NCBI RefSeq assembly: GCF_000566685.1
Contig: NZ_AZQN01000002.1
Span: 434,001 to 498,000, forward strand
From: Dyadobacter tibetensis Y620-1
GTDB lineage: Bacteria > Bacteroidota > Bacteroidia > Cytophagales > Spirosomataceae
Direction of reading: 5' to 3'
DNA: 64,000 bases
Shown here: positions 44,939 to 53,764 of the stretch, piece by piece
Layout: each line of letters starts with the position of its first letter
Position numbering within the stretch: the stretch's first letter is position 1
The notes under the pieces: model-generated
Database searches by the model: none
What the model was told of the DNA's origin: nothing
What the model saw: the letters and a program-made list of their open reading frames with translations, nothing else
Made by a program: the position numbers and the translations under genes

Positions 44939-46429
44939 TCAAAAATTCTTCAACCCCTTAACCCTTAGGCCCACCCGGCCGTTGGCAAACACTACAGCAC
45001 AGATATGCTCCGGGGTAAGATAAACCCGATCTGGATTAATTTCCTCTATTTTTCCCGAAATACGAACCCCATCCACAACCTGTATCTCATCCAATGCTTT
45101 CTGCATACTCTTCTGTGTCTCGTATATTTGATCGCCTACTGAAAATATCATCTTTTTCTCTATCATTTTTGCGAATTGTCCCTTCAAAAGCCAATCGGCA
45201 GTTTTTACCAAACTATTCCTTGTCTGCAGATCATAATCCAGGTCTCTGAAGGAAAGTTGCCGCATTTTGGGGTCGAAGTGTGGAATTCCTTTGAGGAAAA
45301 CATTACCGTTTATTCCCCCTTTTAACGTCGCTTTTATCACCATTTTATTGTCCTGGCCGTATAGGGTGAGGCCATTAACGGTCACCTTGTACTGACCTCC
45401 CAGAAATGAAAAAGTCTGCCCCACGAATTGCTCACTGGCCAGTCTTCCAGCTTCCTCATAGGTAATCCGGCTGATCAGGGCAACCTTAAACTGTTCAGGA
45501 ACTTTACTGACTACCTCCAGAGGAGGGAGCTGTTTGGCAGGAAGACTCTGAGGTGCCTCCTGGCTTGTCACCGTCTGTGTAAACCCCTTAAATCCGATAG
45601 TGGAGCGCAGTATCCCATTATCGGCCATGAGCGGGGTCATGAGCACGGAAGAAGGAAGGATTGAGAGCCAGGTATGGTAGTCTTTGGAGACTAGAACTGG
45701 TTTCTGAGCCATATCCCAGGCTTGACGTGCATATTTCTTAAGTTCAATTCCCTCCCCTACCTGCCGATCAATATTTTCACAGATCTTGTCGGCGTTTTTA
45801 TTGAGGATTCGACTTATCATACTTTTAATGGGCACTTTAAATCCAGCAATCTGCACATTGGGCTCCGTAATCCAGTCGTAACCTTCCAGAACAGTACTGC
45901 TCCGGACATCCCAGCTGGATCCGACCGAAAGTCGGGAAATAAATCGCATTCGAATAGAAAATTCTGTATCTCGATATCCCGAAACAGTTATACCCAGAGG
46001 ACTAAATTTATAGCCTGCACTCGCCCAGATCTTTAAAGGAACTTCAAATAAAAAACTGGAATCTATAGCCACCATCCTGATGGGACTCAATTTCCATATT
46101 TTAGCTTTCAGATTGTCCTGCTGATCGTCCTCGTAGCTATTATCTTCGTAAATAAGTCCTTTTAATTGGGCATTTAACTGGTTTTCTATTTCCTGTACCG
46201 GTATTTCTACAGGTAGGTTGACATAGGATAAATGTTTCTCATTCATCACCTGATCGTCACTATACAGATATTTTTCCATAGGGGGAGCTGGCGAACTATA
46301 TTTGGACTCGCAGGCATTCAACAAAAAGATCAGTCCAGAGAGGGCAGCGACCACTTCAGACCGCCACCCTCTTTGCTTATTTAAGATAAACCAGGGTAGC
46401 ACCGTAACCGAATTTTTCCTTTTGGGCAT
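44939..46429 (-). CDS. DUF4403 lipoprotein
   Basis: A 496-residue protein of the DUF4403 family. The ATG at 46429 overlaps the preceding Smr gene by 53 bases; a signal segment with lipobox (LSGLIFLLNAC) ends at Cys40, an unusually long leader, so a GTG start further in cannot be excluded. The mature part is a repeated beta-rich fold recalling lipid-binding BPI/SYLF-like tubular proteins (YVNLPVEIPVQEIENQLNAQ is typical of the family start). Function is unknown; envelope lipid handling is a guess from fold similarity. It is last in a run DUF2279, Smr, DUF4403. Confidence 0.82.
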   Translation of the reverse strand: MPKRKNSVTVLPWFILNKQRGWRSEVVAALSGLIFLLNACESKYSSPAPPMEKYLYSDDQVMNEKHLSYVNLPVEIPVQEIENQLNAQLKGLIYEDNSYEDDQQDNLKAKIWKLSPIRMVAIDSSFLFEVPLKIWASAGYKFSPLGITVSGYRDTEFSIRMRFISRLSVGSSWDVRSSTVLEGYDWITEPNVQIAGFKVPIKSMISRILNKNADKICENIDRQVGEGIELKKYARQAWDMAQKPVLVSKDYHTWLSILPSSVLMTPLMADNGILRSTIGFKGFTQTVTSQEAPQSLPAKQLPPLEVVSKVPEQFKVALISRITYEEAGRLASEQFVGQTFSFLGGQYKVTVNGLTLYGQDNKMVIKATLKGGINGNVFLKGIPHFDPKMRQLSFRDLDYDLQTRNSLVKTADWLLKGQFAKMIEKKMIFSVGDQIYETQKSMQKALDEIQVVDGVRISGKIEEINPDRVYLTPEHICAVVFANGRVGLRVKGLKNF

Positions 46430-47366
46430 CCTTAAAATACTGTATATCCTTATTCTTACTTAACCGCCGGTGCAGCTCATCCCGGAGAGCGCCGCTGCCC
46501 ACTCCATGAATGAAGGTAATATGTTCCATTCCACCTGCTATAGCCCGTTCTAGATAAGTGTCAAAGGCTTTTAACTGCATGGCAAGGATCTGCTCCTTCT
46601 TTAGATTCTCAGAGGCAGTATTCAGTTTTTCAATATGTAAATCAACGATATCATCCGGTTGCTCTAGCGGCGACTTCTCTGATTCTATTGCTGCACCATC
46701 CATCATTCGTTCTCTCAGACGATCGGACAAACCTACTTCAACCACAGTTTCTGGTTGTTTTAGATTTTCTAAATCCAGTTGGAAAACGTAGGCATCCTTT
46801 TGAATTACAGGGGCTTTCTGTTTGCTATTATAAAATGATTGCGCTCTGCATTTCATCTTTTTATGAATGGGCAAAGGGAGTTCATAATTCCCTTCCCGGA
46901 AAAATAATAATTGAAAATCGAAAACGGGCCAGGATTCGAAATCCTTCAATTGTACCTCTGTAAGCTTTTGGCTACTGCGGGCTGGAAGTGCTCCCGCTCC
47001 TATACCCTTGTGAAGGCTACCATCATGGGTGCTGGCCGTAAACGGCACTGTCCAGTCTGAGTTATTAATAATATGCACCGTCAATGCCCTATCATTTACC
47101 GCTACAAAGGCCAAATATATTCCTTTTGCTGCAAATGGAGCCGAGGGTTTAAATACATGTTCGGTCTCCTTTCTTGGCTGTATGCCCTGTGATGTCTTTG
47201 CCATTCTCTGTTTTTCTTCGGCAGCAATGGTTACAATTTCCTTCTGAAGAACAGGAATTCTAAAGCCATCTTCAATTTCTATTTCGACTATATTGCCCGG
47301 CAAAAACGCAAAAATGATGCCTTCTTCTTTTCCATGGACGAGTCTTACTCTATCTCCGATATTCAT
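46377..47366 (-). CDS. DUF2027/Smr domain protein (MutS2-like C-terminus)
   Basis: The open frame begins at 47504, but the first 46 codons overlap the upstream gene and look non-coding; the ATG at 47366 gives MNIGDRVRLVHGKEEG, the normal start of DUF2027 proteins, and 329 residues. The N-terminal part has a small SH3-like barrel, the middle is the DUF2027 domain, and residues about 250-329 form an Smr domain (DLHIEKL, THGVGSGALRDELHRRL-like segment FIHGVGSGALRDELHRRL, GYGATLVYLK). Smr domains can nick DNA or RNA. The role of this architecture is unknown. Confidence 0.88.
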   Translation of the reverse strand: MNIGDRVRLVHGKEEGIIFAFLPGNIVEIEIEDGFRIPVLQKEIVTIAAEEKQRMAKTSQGIQPRKETEHVFKPSAPFAAKGIYLAFVAVNDRALTVHIINNSDWTVPFTASTHDGSLHKGIGAGALPARSSQKLTEVQLKDFESWPVFDFQLLFFREGNYELPLPIHKKMKCRAQSFYNSKQKAPVIQKDAYVFQLDLENLKQPETVVEVGLSDRLRERMMDGAAIESEKSPLEQPDDIVDLHIEKLNTASENLKKEQILAMQLKAFDTYLERAIAGGMEHITFIHGVGSGALRDELHRRLSKNKDIQYFKDAQKEKFGYGATLVYLK

Positions 47367-47463
47367 ATGGCTATTATAAATTTTAAATTTTAAATGAGTT
47401 GTTTGGCAGGCACCTAGGAGTCCTTCTAACTGTGAAAACAAGTTTGAGCCAAGGTTGGTGCCT

Positions 47464-48375
47464 TTAGAAGTAAAATGGTTTGAAACGAACACCATGCTTA
47501 TCAAAGCCCAGGGCCGGTGCCGGAACCTTAATAGAGTTGGTGATAAAGGCTAGTCCTTTGAGAAATTTACTTCGGGTTTTTATTTTGGTTAAATCTACAT
47601 CCAACGAAAAATATAGGGTTCGGGTAGGGTTATAACCCATTTCCCGGCTTCTCCAGGTTTCTGCCGAAACCATTCCGCTAACACCATAGCCCACAGAAAG
47701 ACAAAGCCATGGGGGCCATCCAGAATGCTGGATGAAGGAAGAAGGACTACCTGAAAACCAATATGTTTGCCCATTATAATCCTTTAATAAGCGCTCCGCT
47801 GGGGTTTGCCCTAACAGGTTGGGGCGAACCTGGGCATATTCAGTAAAATGGGATGAAAACTTCGGATGAATCCGAACTTCGTCCCATAAAGCCATTTGAC
47901 CTAAATACAACGCAGAGCCCGCTACGTTGGCCGCCATATCTCCGGGTGAAAACCCATAGTCCGAAGAAAAGCCATCTAGTATCTCTATGGGTGTCTGAAA
48001 AATAATTCCAGAAATTGCTCCATAGACCAACATCTGTCGTTTTGAAATTCCCGAGGTTTTGTAGATGGCAGCCGTGTGGCGGGCAATCTGATAAGAAGTA
48101 TACATATGCCCCATTTTGTCCATTTGCAACCATTCGCGGCTGTCGTCTTTTATTCTAAACTGGCTAAGGTCATTTTTGTACCAGGCTTTGCTAAGACCTA
48201 ATAGCGTTGCGGCATATAATACGGACTGGCCTGCAAATATTGCTCGAAGTCGACGATAGTTTGGCGGTTCATGCTCGCTACTATCCTGCTGCACAGGAAT
48301 GGTCTGCGCACCCGCCCTTCCATAACAACAGATGACGAGCATCACCACAATTCCAACTCGCTTAAGATATTCCAT
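47464..48375 (-). CDS. DUF2279 exported protein
   Basis: A 303-residue protein with a signal peptide (1-23, ending AGA) and the DUF2279 pattern: RAIFAGQSVLYAATLLGLSKAWY, then WLQMDKMGHMYTSYQIAR with its His, and FSPGDMAANVAGSALY. The domain has several weakly hydrophobic helices and may sit at a membrane. Function is unknown. It is the first of a run with the Smr and DUF4403 genes; the gap to the chosen Smr start is 97 bases. Confidence 0.85.
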   Translation of the reverse strand: MEYLKRVGIVVMLVICCYGRAGAQTIPVQQDSSEHEPPNYRRLRAIFAGQSVLYAATLLGLSKAWYKNDLSQFRIKDDSREWLQMDKMGHMYTSYQIARHTAAIYKTSGISKRQMLVYGAISGIIFQTPIEILDGFSSDYGFSPGDMAANVAGSALYLGQMALWDEVRIHPKFSSHFTEYAQVRPNLLGQTPAERLLKDYNGQTYWFSGSPSSFIQHSGWPPWLCLSVGYGVSGMVSAETWRSREMGYNPTRTLYFSLDVDLTKIKTRSKFLKGLAFITNSIKVPAPALGFDKHGVRFKPFYF

Positions 48376-48432
48376 ATTAAAGTCATCTTTCCGATCATTA
48401 CAGAAAGAGTTATTATTTTAATTGTAGGGTCA

Positions 48433-50505
48433 CTAATATCCCCCTAAATATTTCCTTAGCGCCCATTCTAAGGCCAATAAGGTAATCAGCAAAAAGAATA
48501 GCCACCGAAAACGAATGAGCTCCTGCAAGGTTTCCGTAGACTCAATCCTGTCCACCGGTCGATTCTGAACGAGTTTTTCTACCAGAGCATCTATCGCGTC
48601 TTCAGCTACGAATATTCCACCACTTTGCTTGGCTAATTCCTGGAGCATGGCAAAGTCTGCCCGGGTAGATACCATTTCCAGATCATTTGACTGAACGACG
48701 AAGGCTCCCGTAGCACTCACAGACTCCCCGTTTAATGTGGACGTTGCCTTATAACGATAAGCTCCTGCCGCCAAGCTGCTGATTTGAAAGCCCTCTGACT
48801 CTGGGGTATGGGTGTACTGATATTCCTGGCTTTTCGATTGATCATCCGTAAGTTCAAGTTTTATCTCCTGACCATAAATATGTTCATACACGTTATTATA
48901 AATCTCAGTTCGGAACGTAACAACTTCTCCAGCATCGTAGCTGGGCTTATTATTATAAACACGGAATTTGCGTTTATCTTCCTTAATAGACATCAGTTGT
49001 GTTAATTTTTGAAATAACTGATCCACTAGAACATGCTTTCTGGTCAGGGCAAACTCTTCCTGACGCCAAGCCCATAGGCCCTCTCCCATTAACACTGCAC
49101 TGCGGCTTTGGTCGGCTTGATGAACCACTAATAGCGGCTTGCTGGTGGGCAGACTGCCTACCTTTTGATGAAGTACCACCTCTGCACCATTTCTGATCGT
49201 ATATTCACCAAAGGGCACCGATAATGGAGGCAACTGCGGCAAAATGTCGAAATCGGTGCTATTAAGATTCAATTGTGAAAATGAAGGATTGAAAATACCC
49301 CGAACCAGGTCTTTCTGTGGACCGGCTTGATTAATCTGTACTGCCTTATTTACTGAATTGAATGCCGATATGTTCGATTGATTGCCGATAATATAAAGTA
49401 TAGGTACATTTTGTTGTAGCAATTCTCTTAAATATTCCGATCCCAAATTATTGGCATGGGGAATTTGGTGTAAGATCACTAAGTCATAGGGCTTTCCCGG
49501 TTTGGGTGTCCCCCCTGTTACACTCAGTATCTGGGTTGTAACTTCATAATTGTCGTCGGTTTCTAACATCCCTTTTATGGCCTTAATGTCGGGATGCGGA
49601 GTGGCCGCTAAAAGCAATATCTGCTGCCTTCCGTCAATTATATCAATAAAAACATTTCTGGAGTTGTTAGTCAAAGTATGTTCATCCGGTAGTTCGGAAA
49701 GGGAAATGGTATATCGCTGCATGCCTTTCTGCTCGGAGGATAATAGAAAATTGATCTCTTTGAAAAATACATCCCGATCAATCCGTATATTTTCCTTGCC
49801 TATCACCTTTCCGGCTTGTTTCAGAAAAACAGTTACTGACTTCCCTGCAAGGCCTTTGGCAGCCACCTCAGCCCGAATCGGAAATTTATTACCCAAAAAG
49901 GCAACTTTATTATGAACCACATCCTGAACCCATAAATCGGTAACCGGAGTGGTATCTCCCACCGCTAAGGTGTGGACCCGAAATGGGTACTGCTCATAGG
50001 CAGGTGAACTTCCCTGATTAATAATACCATCGGAAATCAGTATAACATCGGTGAGGTGTTCTCCTTCATAGCCTTTCTTCAACCTTCTCAGCATGGCGGA
50101 AAGGTCGGTTTTTGGTGCATCAAACTGAATGCTGTCTTCCTGGGGGATATTCCCTTCCAGATCTTCCCATCGCAAATCAAATCCTTCCTCTTGCAGTTTT
50201 CGGGTCAAAGAATGGCCTGCATCTCTCACATTTTTGGCAAATGAACCCAAAGATGCAGAATTGTCAATGGCCAAGACCAGTTGTGCCTTTTGAACTTGGT
50301 TGCTTACACTGCGGACCAGCGGATTGAGTAATAAAAAAACGATAAGTCCCACTACCAAAGCTCGAGCCACTGCCAAGCCCCAGTTAGCGGAGGGCCCCCA
50401 GGGACTGGAGGTTTTATAAAGTAAAAATGCATAGGCAGCCCCAGCCAGAAAACAAAAAGCTATAAACCAGTAAGGAGTTTGAAAAAGAAGTTCAGAACGT
50501 ACCAT
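48433..50505 (-). CDS. Von Willebrand factor A-like membrane protein
   Basis: The open frame reaches 50559, but that part contains a 32-bp palindrome; the ATG at 50505 gives MVRSELLFQTPYWFIAFCFL and 690 residues. Two N-terminal membrane helices (to about 60) precede a vWA-like domain whose metal site starts VLAIDNSASLGSF, followed by VILISDGIINQG. A class I amidotransferase-like segment (LILAATPHPDIKAIKGML-like) and Ig-like strands come next, and a C-terminal helix (FRWLFFLLITLLALEWAL) ends the protein. The layout resembles BatA/BatB relatives and other Bacteroidota membrane vWA proteins, but no MoxR partner is nearby. Function unknown. Confidence 0.8.
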   Translation of the reverse strand: MVRSELLFQTPYWFIAFCFLAGAAYAFLLYKTSSPWGPSANWGLAVARALVVGLIVFLLLNPLVRSVSNQVQKAQLVLAIDNSASLGSFAKNVRDAGHSLTRKLQEEGFDLRWEDLEGNIPQEDSIQFDAPKTDLSAMLRRLKKGYEGEHLTDVILISDGIINQGSSPAYEQYPFRVHTLAVGDTTPVTDLWVQDVVHNKVAFLGNKFPIRAEVAAKGLAGKSVTVFLKQAGKVIGKENIRIDRDVFFKEINFLLSSEQKGMQRYTISLSELPDEHTLTNNSRNVFIDIIDGRQQILLLAATPHPDIKAIKGMLETDDNYEVTTQILSVTGGTPKPGKPYDLVILHQIPHANNLGSEYLRELLQQNVPILYIIGNQSNISAFNSVNKAVQINQAGPQKDLVRGIFNPSFSQLNLNSTDFDILPQLPPLSVPFGEYTIRNGAEVVLHQKVGSLPTSKPLLVVHQADQSRSAVLMGEGLWAWRQEEFALTRKHVLVDQLFQKLTQLMSIKEDKRKFRVYNNKPSYDAGEVVTFRTEIYNNVYEHIYGQEIKLELTDDQSKSQEYQYTHTPESEGFQISSLAAGAYRYKATSTLNGESVSATGAFVVQSNDLEMVSTRADFAMLQELAKQSGGIFVAEDAIDALVEKLVQNRPVDRIESTETLQELIRFRWLFFLLITLLALEWALRKYLGGY

Positions 50506-50550
50506 ATGTACCCTATTGCAGGACGCTGATTTTGGATGAAAACTATATAA

Positions 50551-50582
50551 GAAACGCAAGTTAAGGCCTTAACTTGCGTTTC
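50551..50582 (-). terminator. 32-bp perfect palindrome, likely fabG terminator
   Basis: GAAACGCAAGTTAAGG is followed at once by its reverse complement, allowing a 14-bp stem with a 4-base loop. It lies 57 bases past the fabG stop codon and 46 bases before the next start. The minus strand continues TTTCTTATAT, a weak U-tract, so termination or attenuation is likely. Confidence 0.65.
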
Positions 50583-50639
50583 CCAAAATACTTACTTTTA
50601 TCGAACTTCTGGTTCTTATAACGGAAATAGCCTCAATCC

Positions 50640-51386
50640 CTAGGTAAGCATTCCGCCATCAACCTGTAGCACCTGGCCGGTAATGTAGCGGGAAAGATCG
50701 GAAGCAAGGAAGATACAGGCATCCGCTACATCTTCTGGCTGCCCACCTCTTTTCATTGGAATCGACTGTTTCCATTCTTCCACTGCCTTGGCATCAATAG
50801 CGTCAGTCATTTCTGTTTCTATGAAACCTGGAGCTACCGCATTGGAGCGTATATTACGGGAACCTAATTCCAGGGCAACGGATTTGGTAAAGCCGATGAT
50901 CCCGGCTTTGGAAGCAGAATAGTTAGCCTGTCCCGCATTGCCGCTAATACCTACTACCGAAGTTATGTTAATGATTGATCCGCTACGCGCACGCATCATG
51001 CTTTTGATGGATGCTTTGGTGAGATTAAATACTGATTTGAGATTGATGGTCATAACGGTGTCCCACTGCTCTTCAGTCATCCGCATAAGCAGTCCATCCC
51101 GGGTAACTCCTGCATTATTAATCAAAATGTCTAATTTGCCAAAATCAGCCAGAACGTCTGTTACCAATTGTTCTGCTGCCTGAAAATCAGAAGCGTCAGA
51201 ACGATAGCCCTTGGCTTTCACGCCAAATTGCTCCAGCTCTTTTACCAAAGCTTCTCCCTTTTCTATGCTGGAAAGGTAAGTAAACGCGACGTCAGCACCT
51301 TCCTGAGCGAGGCGCATGGCTATAGAACGACCGATACCTCTTGAGGCTCCAGTTACAAGGGCTACTTTTTTTTCAACTAATTTCAT
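50640..51386 (-). CDS. fabG: 3-oxoacyl-[acyl-carrier-protein] reductase
   Basis: Reduces 3-oxoacyl-ACP with NADPH in each round of fatty acid elongation. The 248 residues are a classical short-chain dehydrogenase: TGASRGIG for cofactor at 12-19, NNAG near 90, and the active site S143, Y156 and K160 in ANYSASKAGIIGFTKSVALE. The end YITGQVLQVDGGM is typical of FabG. Other fab genes are not adjacent. It has a clear promoter at 51467-51497 and ends at a strong palindrome. Confidence 0.94.
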   Translation of the reverse strand: MKLVEKKVALVTGASRGIGRSIAMRLAQEGADVAFTYLSSIEKGEALVKELEQFGVKAKGYRSDASDFQAAEQLVTDVLADFGKLDILINNAGVTRDGLLMRMTEEQWDTVMTINLKSVFNLTKASIKSMMRARSGSIINITSVVGISGNAGQANYSASKAGIIGFTKSVALELGSRNIRSNAVAPGFIETEMTDAIDAKAVEEWKQSIPMKRGGQPEDVADACIFLASDLSRYITGQVLQVDGGMLT

Positions 51387-51466
51387 TCCTTATGTTAAAG
51401 TTATCATTTGTGCTATCGACAGTACCCTGTGGCCAGGTCTATAGTAGAACTTAGCGACTGGTTTGG

Positions 51467-51497
51467 CAAAAATAGAGTTTTCAGCACATAGTACAAA
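51467..51497 (-). promoter_or_regulatory. Bacteroidota-type promoter of fabG
   Basis: Read on the minus strand, TTTG (51494-51497) is followed after exactly 19 bases by TATTTTTG (51467-51474), the full minus-33/minus-7 consensus of this phylum. The start site should be near 51460, giving a leader of about 75 bases. It is the best promoter in the window. Confidence 0.75.
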
Positions 51498-51611
51498 AAG
51501 CAAGTTGTGTAGCTGAACATTAAAAATGAGCCTGTACTAGCAAACCATCCGGACATTATTTCTGTTAAACCTGTTGTAACATGCGTTCTTAATCAATTAA
51601 CAAACTACAAT

Positions 51612-52325
51612 ATGTCTGAAATAATAAAAACAGCCCTCATCACCGGGGGGTCAAAAGGAATAGGTTTTGGGGTAGCTGAGGCCCTTATCAAAGATGGTAT
51701 CAAGGTTGCTATTACCAGTCGTACTCAGGCCTCTGCAGATGACGCAGCTGCTAAATTAAATGCCCTATACCCCGGTTTTGCCCTTGGAATAGAATCGGAC
51801 GTGCGCGATCTTTCTTCTCAGGAAAAAGCTGTTGAACAGGTAATCCAACAATGGGGAAGACTCGATTATCTCATAGCCAATGCCGGAGTAGGTCATTTTG
51901 CACCAATTCAGGATCTGACAGCCGAGCAATGGAAAGAAACGATTGATATTAACCTTACCGGTGTTTTCTTCAGCGCTAAGGCATCTTTGACCGCGCTGAC
52001 GGAAAGTCAAGGCTATTTTATTACCATTTCCAGTCTTGCTGGCACCAACTTCTTCCCTAGCGGCACGGCCTATAATGCCAGCAAATTTGGCGTAGTTGGT
52101 TTTTCTCAGGCCATGATGATGGATGTGCGAAATGCAGGAATCAAAGTGTCCACCATTATGCCTGGGTCTGTTGCCACCGAATTCAATCACCATCAGCCCT
52201 CCGACAAGGATGCCTGGAAGATCCAACCAGAAGATATTGGACAAATCGTAGCTGATCTGATAAAAATGCCGGCACGCACACTTCCAAGCAAAATTGAAGT
52301 TCGGCCTGCCATGCCTCCGAAATAG
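51612..52325 (+). CDS. Short-chain dehydrogenase/reductase
   Basis: A 237-residue SDR enzyme with the cofactor loop TGGSKGIG at 11-18, NAG near 90, and active-site Y154 and K158 in AYNASKFGVVGFSQAM, plus a Ser near 140. The end lacks the VDGG motif of FabG, so this is another SDR, and its substrate is unknown. It is divergent from fabG and ends at its own terminator. Relatives with this C-terminal MPARTLPSKIEVRP pattern are common generic SDRs. Confidence 0.9.
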   Translation: MSEIIKTALITGGSKGIGFGVAEALIKDGIKVAITSRTQASADDAAAKLNALYPGFALGIESDVRDLSSQEKAVEQVIQQWGRLDYLIANAGVGHFAPIQDLTAEQWKETIDINLTGVFFSAKASLTALTESQGYFITISSLAGTNFFPSGTAYNASKFGVVGFSQAMMMDVRNAGIKVSTIMPGSVATEFNHHQPSDKDAWKIQPEDIGQIVADLIKMPARTLPSKIEVRPAMPPK

Positions 52326-52340
52326 GTAAAGCCTCAAATT

Positions 52341-52393
52341 TTCTCCCGCCTGCCCAAATTCTCTTTGTATAGATAGGCGACGGGAGAATTTTT
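52341..52393 (+). terminator. Rho-independent terminator after the SDR gene
   Basis: TTCTCCC plus GCCT pair with AGGC plus GGGAGAA (a 3-base bulge between them) and are followed by TTTTTAT. Confidence 0.75.
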
Positions 52394-52528
52394 ATATCTT
52401 CATACCCTTCCAATATTCCTGTCCCTCGCTGTGTTAAAACTGCGGTTCAAACAAAAATTTTAATATATTTTCTCAAAATAAATATGTTAAATTTGTCAAA
52501 GACCAGATTACATATGCTTTGACGCCTC

Positions 52529-53404
52529 ATGGATTTCTTTATCAACTATTTCGAAACCATTCCATCATCCCACCGTGCCTTTATTTTAGTAGGGGGGATT
52601 CTTTTCTTCTGGCTTTTAGAAAACAATTGGCCACTTTTCCAATTTGGCTACAGGAAATGGAGACATGCCGGCATAAATTTTTTCTTTACCTTCACCACCA
52701 TATTGGTAAACTTCCCTCTTGCATTTGCCTTGCTCTGGGCGAGCGATTGGACTCAAAAATTCCATATTGGCCTTTTTCACTGGCTTAGCTTTACACCTTT
52801 CTGGCTTAGAACCATAGCCGCCCTTCTCCTACTCGATTTTATTGGGGCATGGTTCGCGCACTGGATACAGCACCAGGTGAAATTTTTGTGGCAATTTCAT
52901 CTCATCCACCATACCGACCAACAAGTAGATACCACCACTGCTAACCGTCATCACCCTGGTGAAAGCTTGGTACGTTTCATATTCACCTGGGTCGCTATTT
53001 TAGCCGCCGGCGCTCCCATGTGGTTAGTATTCTTATACCAGTCTCTTTCTGTAGTATTATCGCAGTTCAACCATGCTAATATCACCCTCCCTTCCTGGCT
53101 TGACAGAGTGATAAGTCTAGTCGTTGTTACCCCCAATATGCATCATATACACCACCATTATCAACAACCTTATACCGACTCCAACTACGGAAATATATTC
53201 TCTCTCTGGGACCGTCTTCTGGGAACCTATCGTTTCGCCTTTCAAAAGGATTTGGTTTACGGAATCGACACCCATCCAACGCCTGAGGAAAATGCCAGGA
53301 TCGCTAACCTTCTGAAAATTCCTTTCCAACCTTATCGGCCGGCTAGCGATTCCAAATTATCCTCCACAACTCCTGTCAAAGACCAGACTAAGGAGAATAT
53401 TTGA
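52529..53404 (+). CDS. Sterol desaturase/fatty acid hydroxylase family protein
   Basis: A 291-residue integral membrane di-iron enzyme. The histidine clusters are HLIHHTDQQ and ANRHHPGE near 130-150 and NMHHIHHHYQQ near 208-218, all present. Four or more membrane helices surround them. Members hydroxylate or desaturate lipids or carotenoids; without neighbours in a lipid pathway the substrate is open. About 25 polar residues extend the C-terminus beyond the usual end. The convergent decayed sorting domain ends inside its last codons. Confidence 0.9.
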   Translation: MDFFINYFETIPSSHRAFILVGGILFFWLLENNWPLFQFGYRKWRHAGINFFFTFTTILVNFPLAFALLWASDWTQKFHIGLFHWLSFTPFWLRTIAALLLLDFIGAWFAHWIQHQVKFLWQFHLIHHTDQQVDTTTANRHHPGESLVRFIFTWVAILAAGAPMWLVFLYQSLSVVLSQFNHANITLPSWLDRVISLVVVTPNMHHIHHHYQQPYTDSNYGNIFSLWDRLLGTYRFAFQKDLVYGIDTHPTPEENARIANLLKIPFQPYRPASDSKLSSTTPVKDQTKENI

Positions 53405-53764
53405 ATAGGATTTCAAATATTTCACTCCTCACCAGTATTTTTTCAACTATTAATAAGCCATTCGTATTTCGGAGCTCTACCAGATATATACCTGCGCAAG
53501 AATCCGCTAATTTTACTTTTTACCGGTTCCTGTTCCGTCCAAACTCCGCTCGAAAATCGCATTCCCCTTTGTTTCATATTTAGTAAGGGCTCCTTTTTCA
53601 CCAATAGTAAGGTCAAAACTAACTCTTAACTTACGATTATTGGGATTTGAAGAACTAATAAGTAGGGTATTGCTTTGCGTTTCCATTTCTGGTGCTTCCC
53701 ACTCAGCTTCTTGGACGCCAATCCTGGCACCAGAGGTATATATCGCCTGAATGTACCTAAACAT
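53388..53764 (-). pseudogene. Frameshifted remnant of a type IX C-terminal sorting domain
   Basis: An 83-codon frame from 53764 reads SSSNPNNRKLRVSFDL, then GEKGALTKYETKGNAIFERS and ends at TAA (53513-53515). One base later in phase the sequence continues KLADSCAGIYLVELRNTNGL followed by LIVEKILVR. Put together these give the full order of a type A sorting domain (NPN, strand, GKAI-type turn, AGIYLVE, final KILV). Adding one A to the A5 run at about 53518 restores one frame. Upstream in the same phase, IKLGQDTGYHANNPVCLEIE is interrupted by two stops, suggesting a longer lost gene. No intact start exists. It marks a deleted secreted protein of the type IX system. Confidence 0.7.

Noticed and set aside
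47367..47504. N-terminal 46-codon extension of the Smr protein
   Set aside because: It overlaps the DUF2279 gene end and lacks similarity to the family start, which is at the ATG at 47366.
50506..50559. 18-codon extension of the vWA protein
   Set aside because: It includes half of a 32-bp palindrome that looks like the fabG terminator; the start at 50505 leads directly into the first helix.
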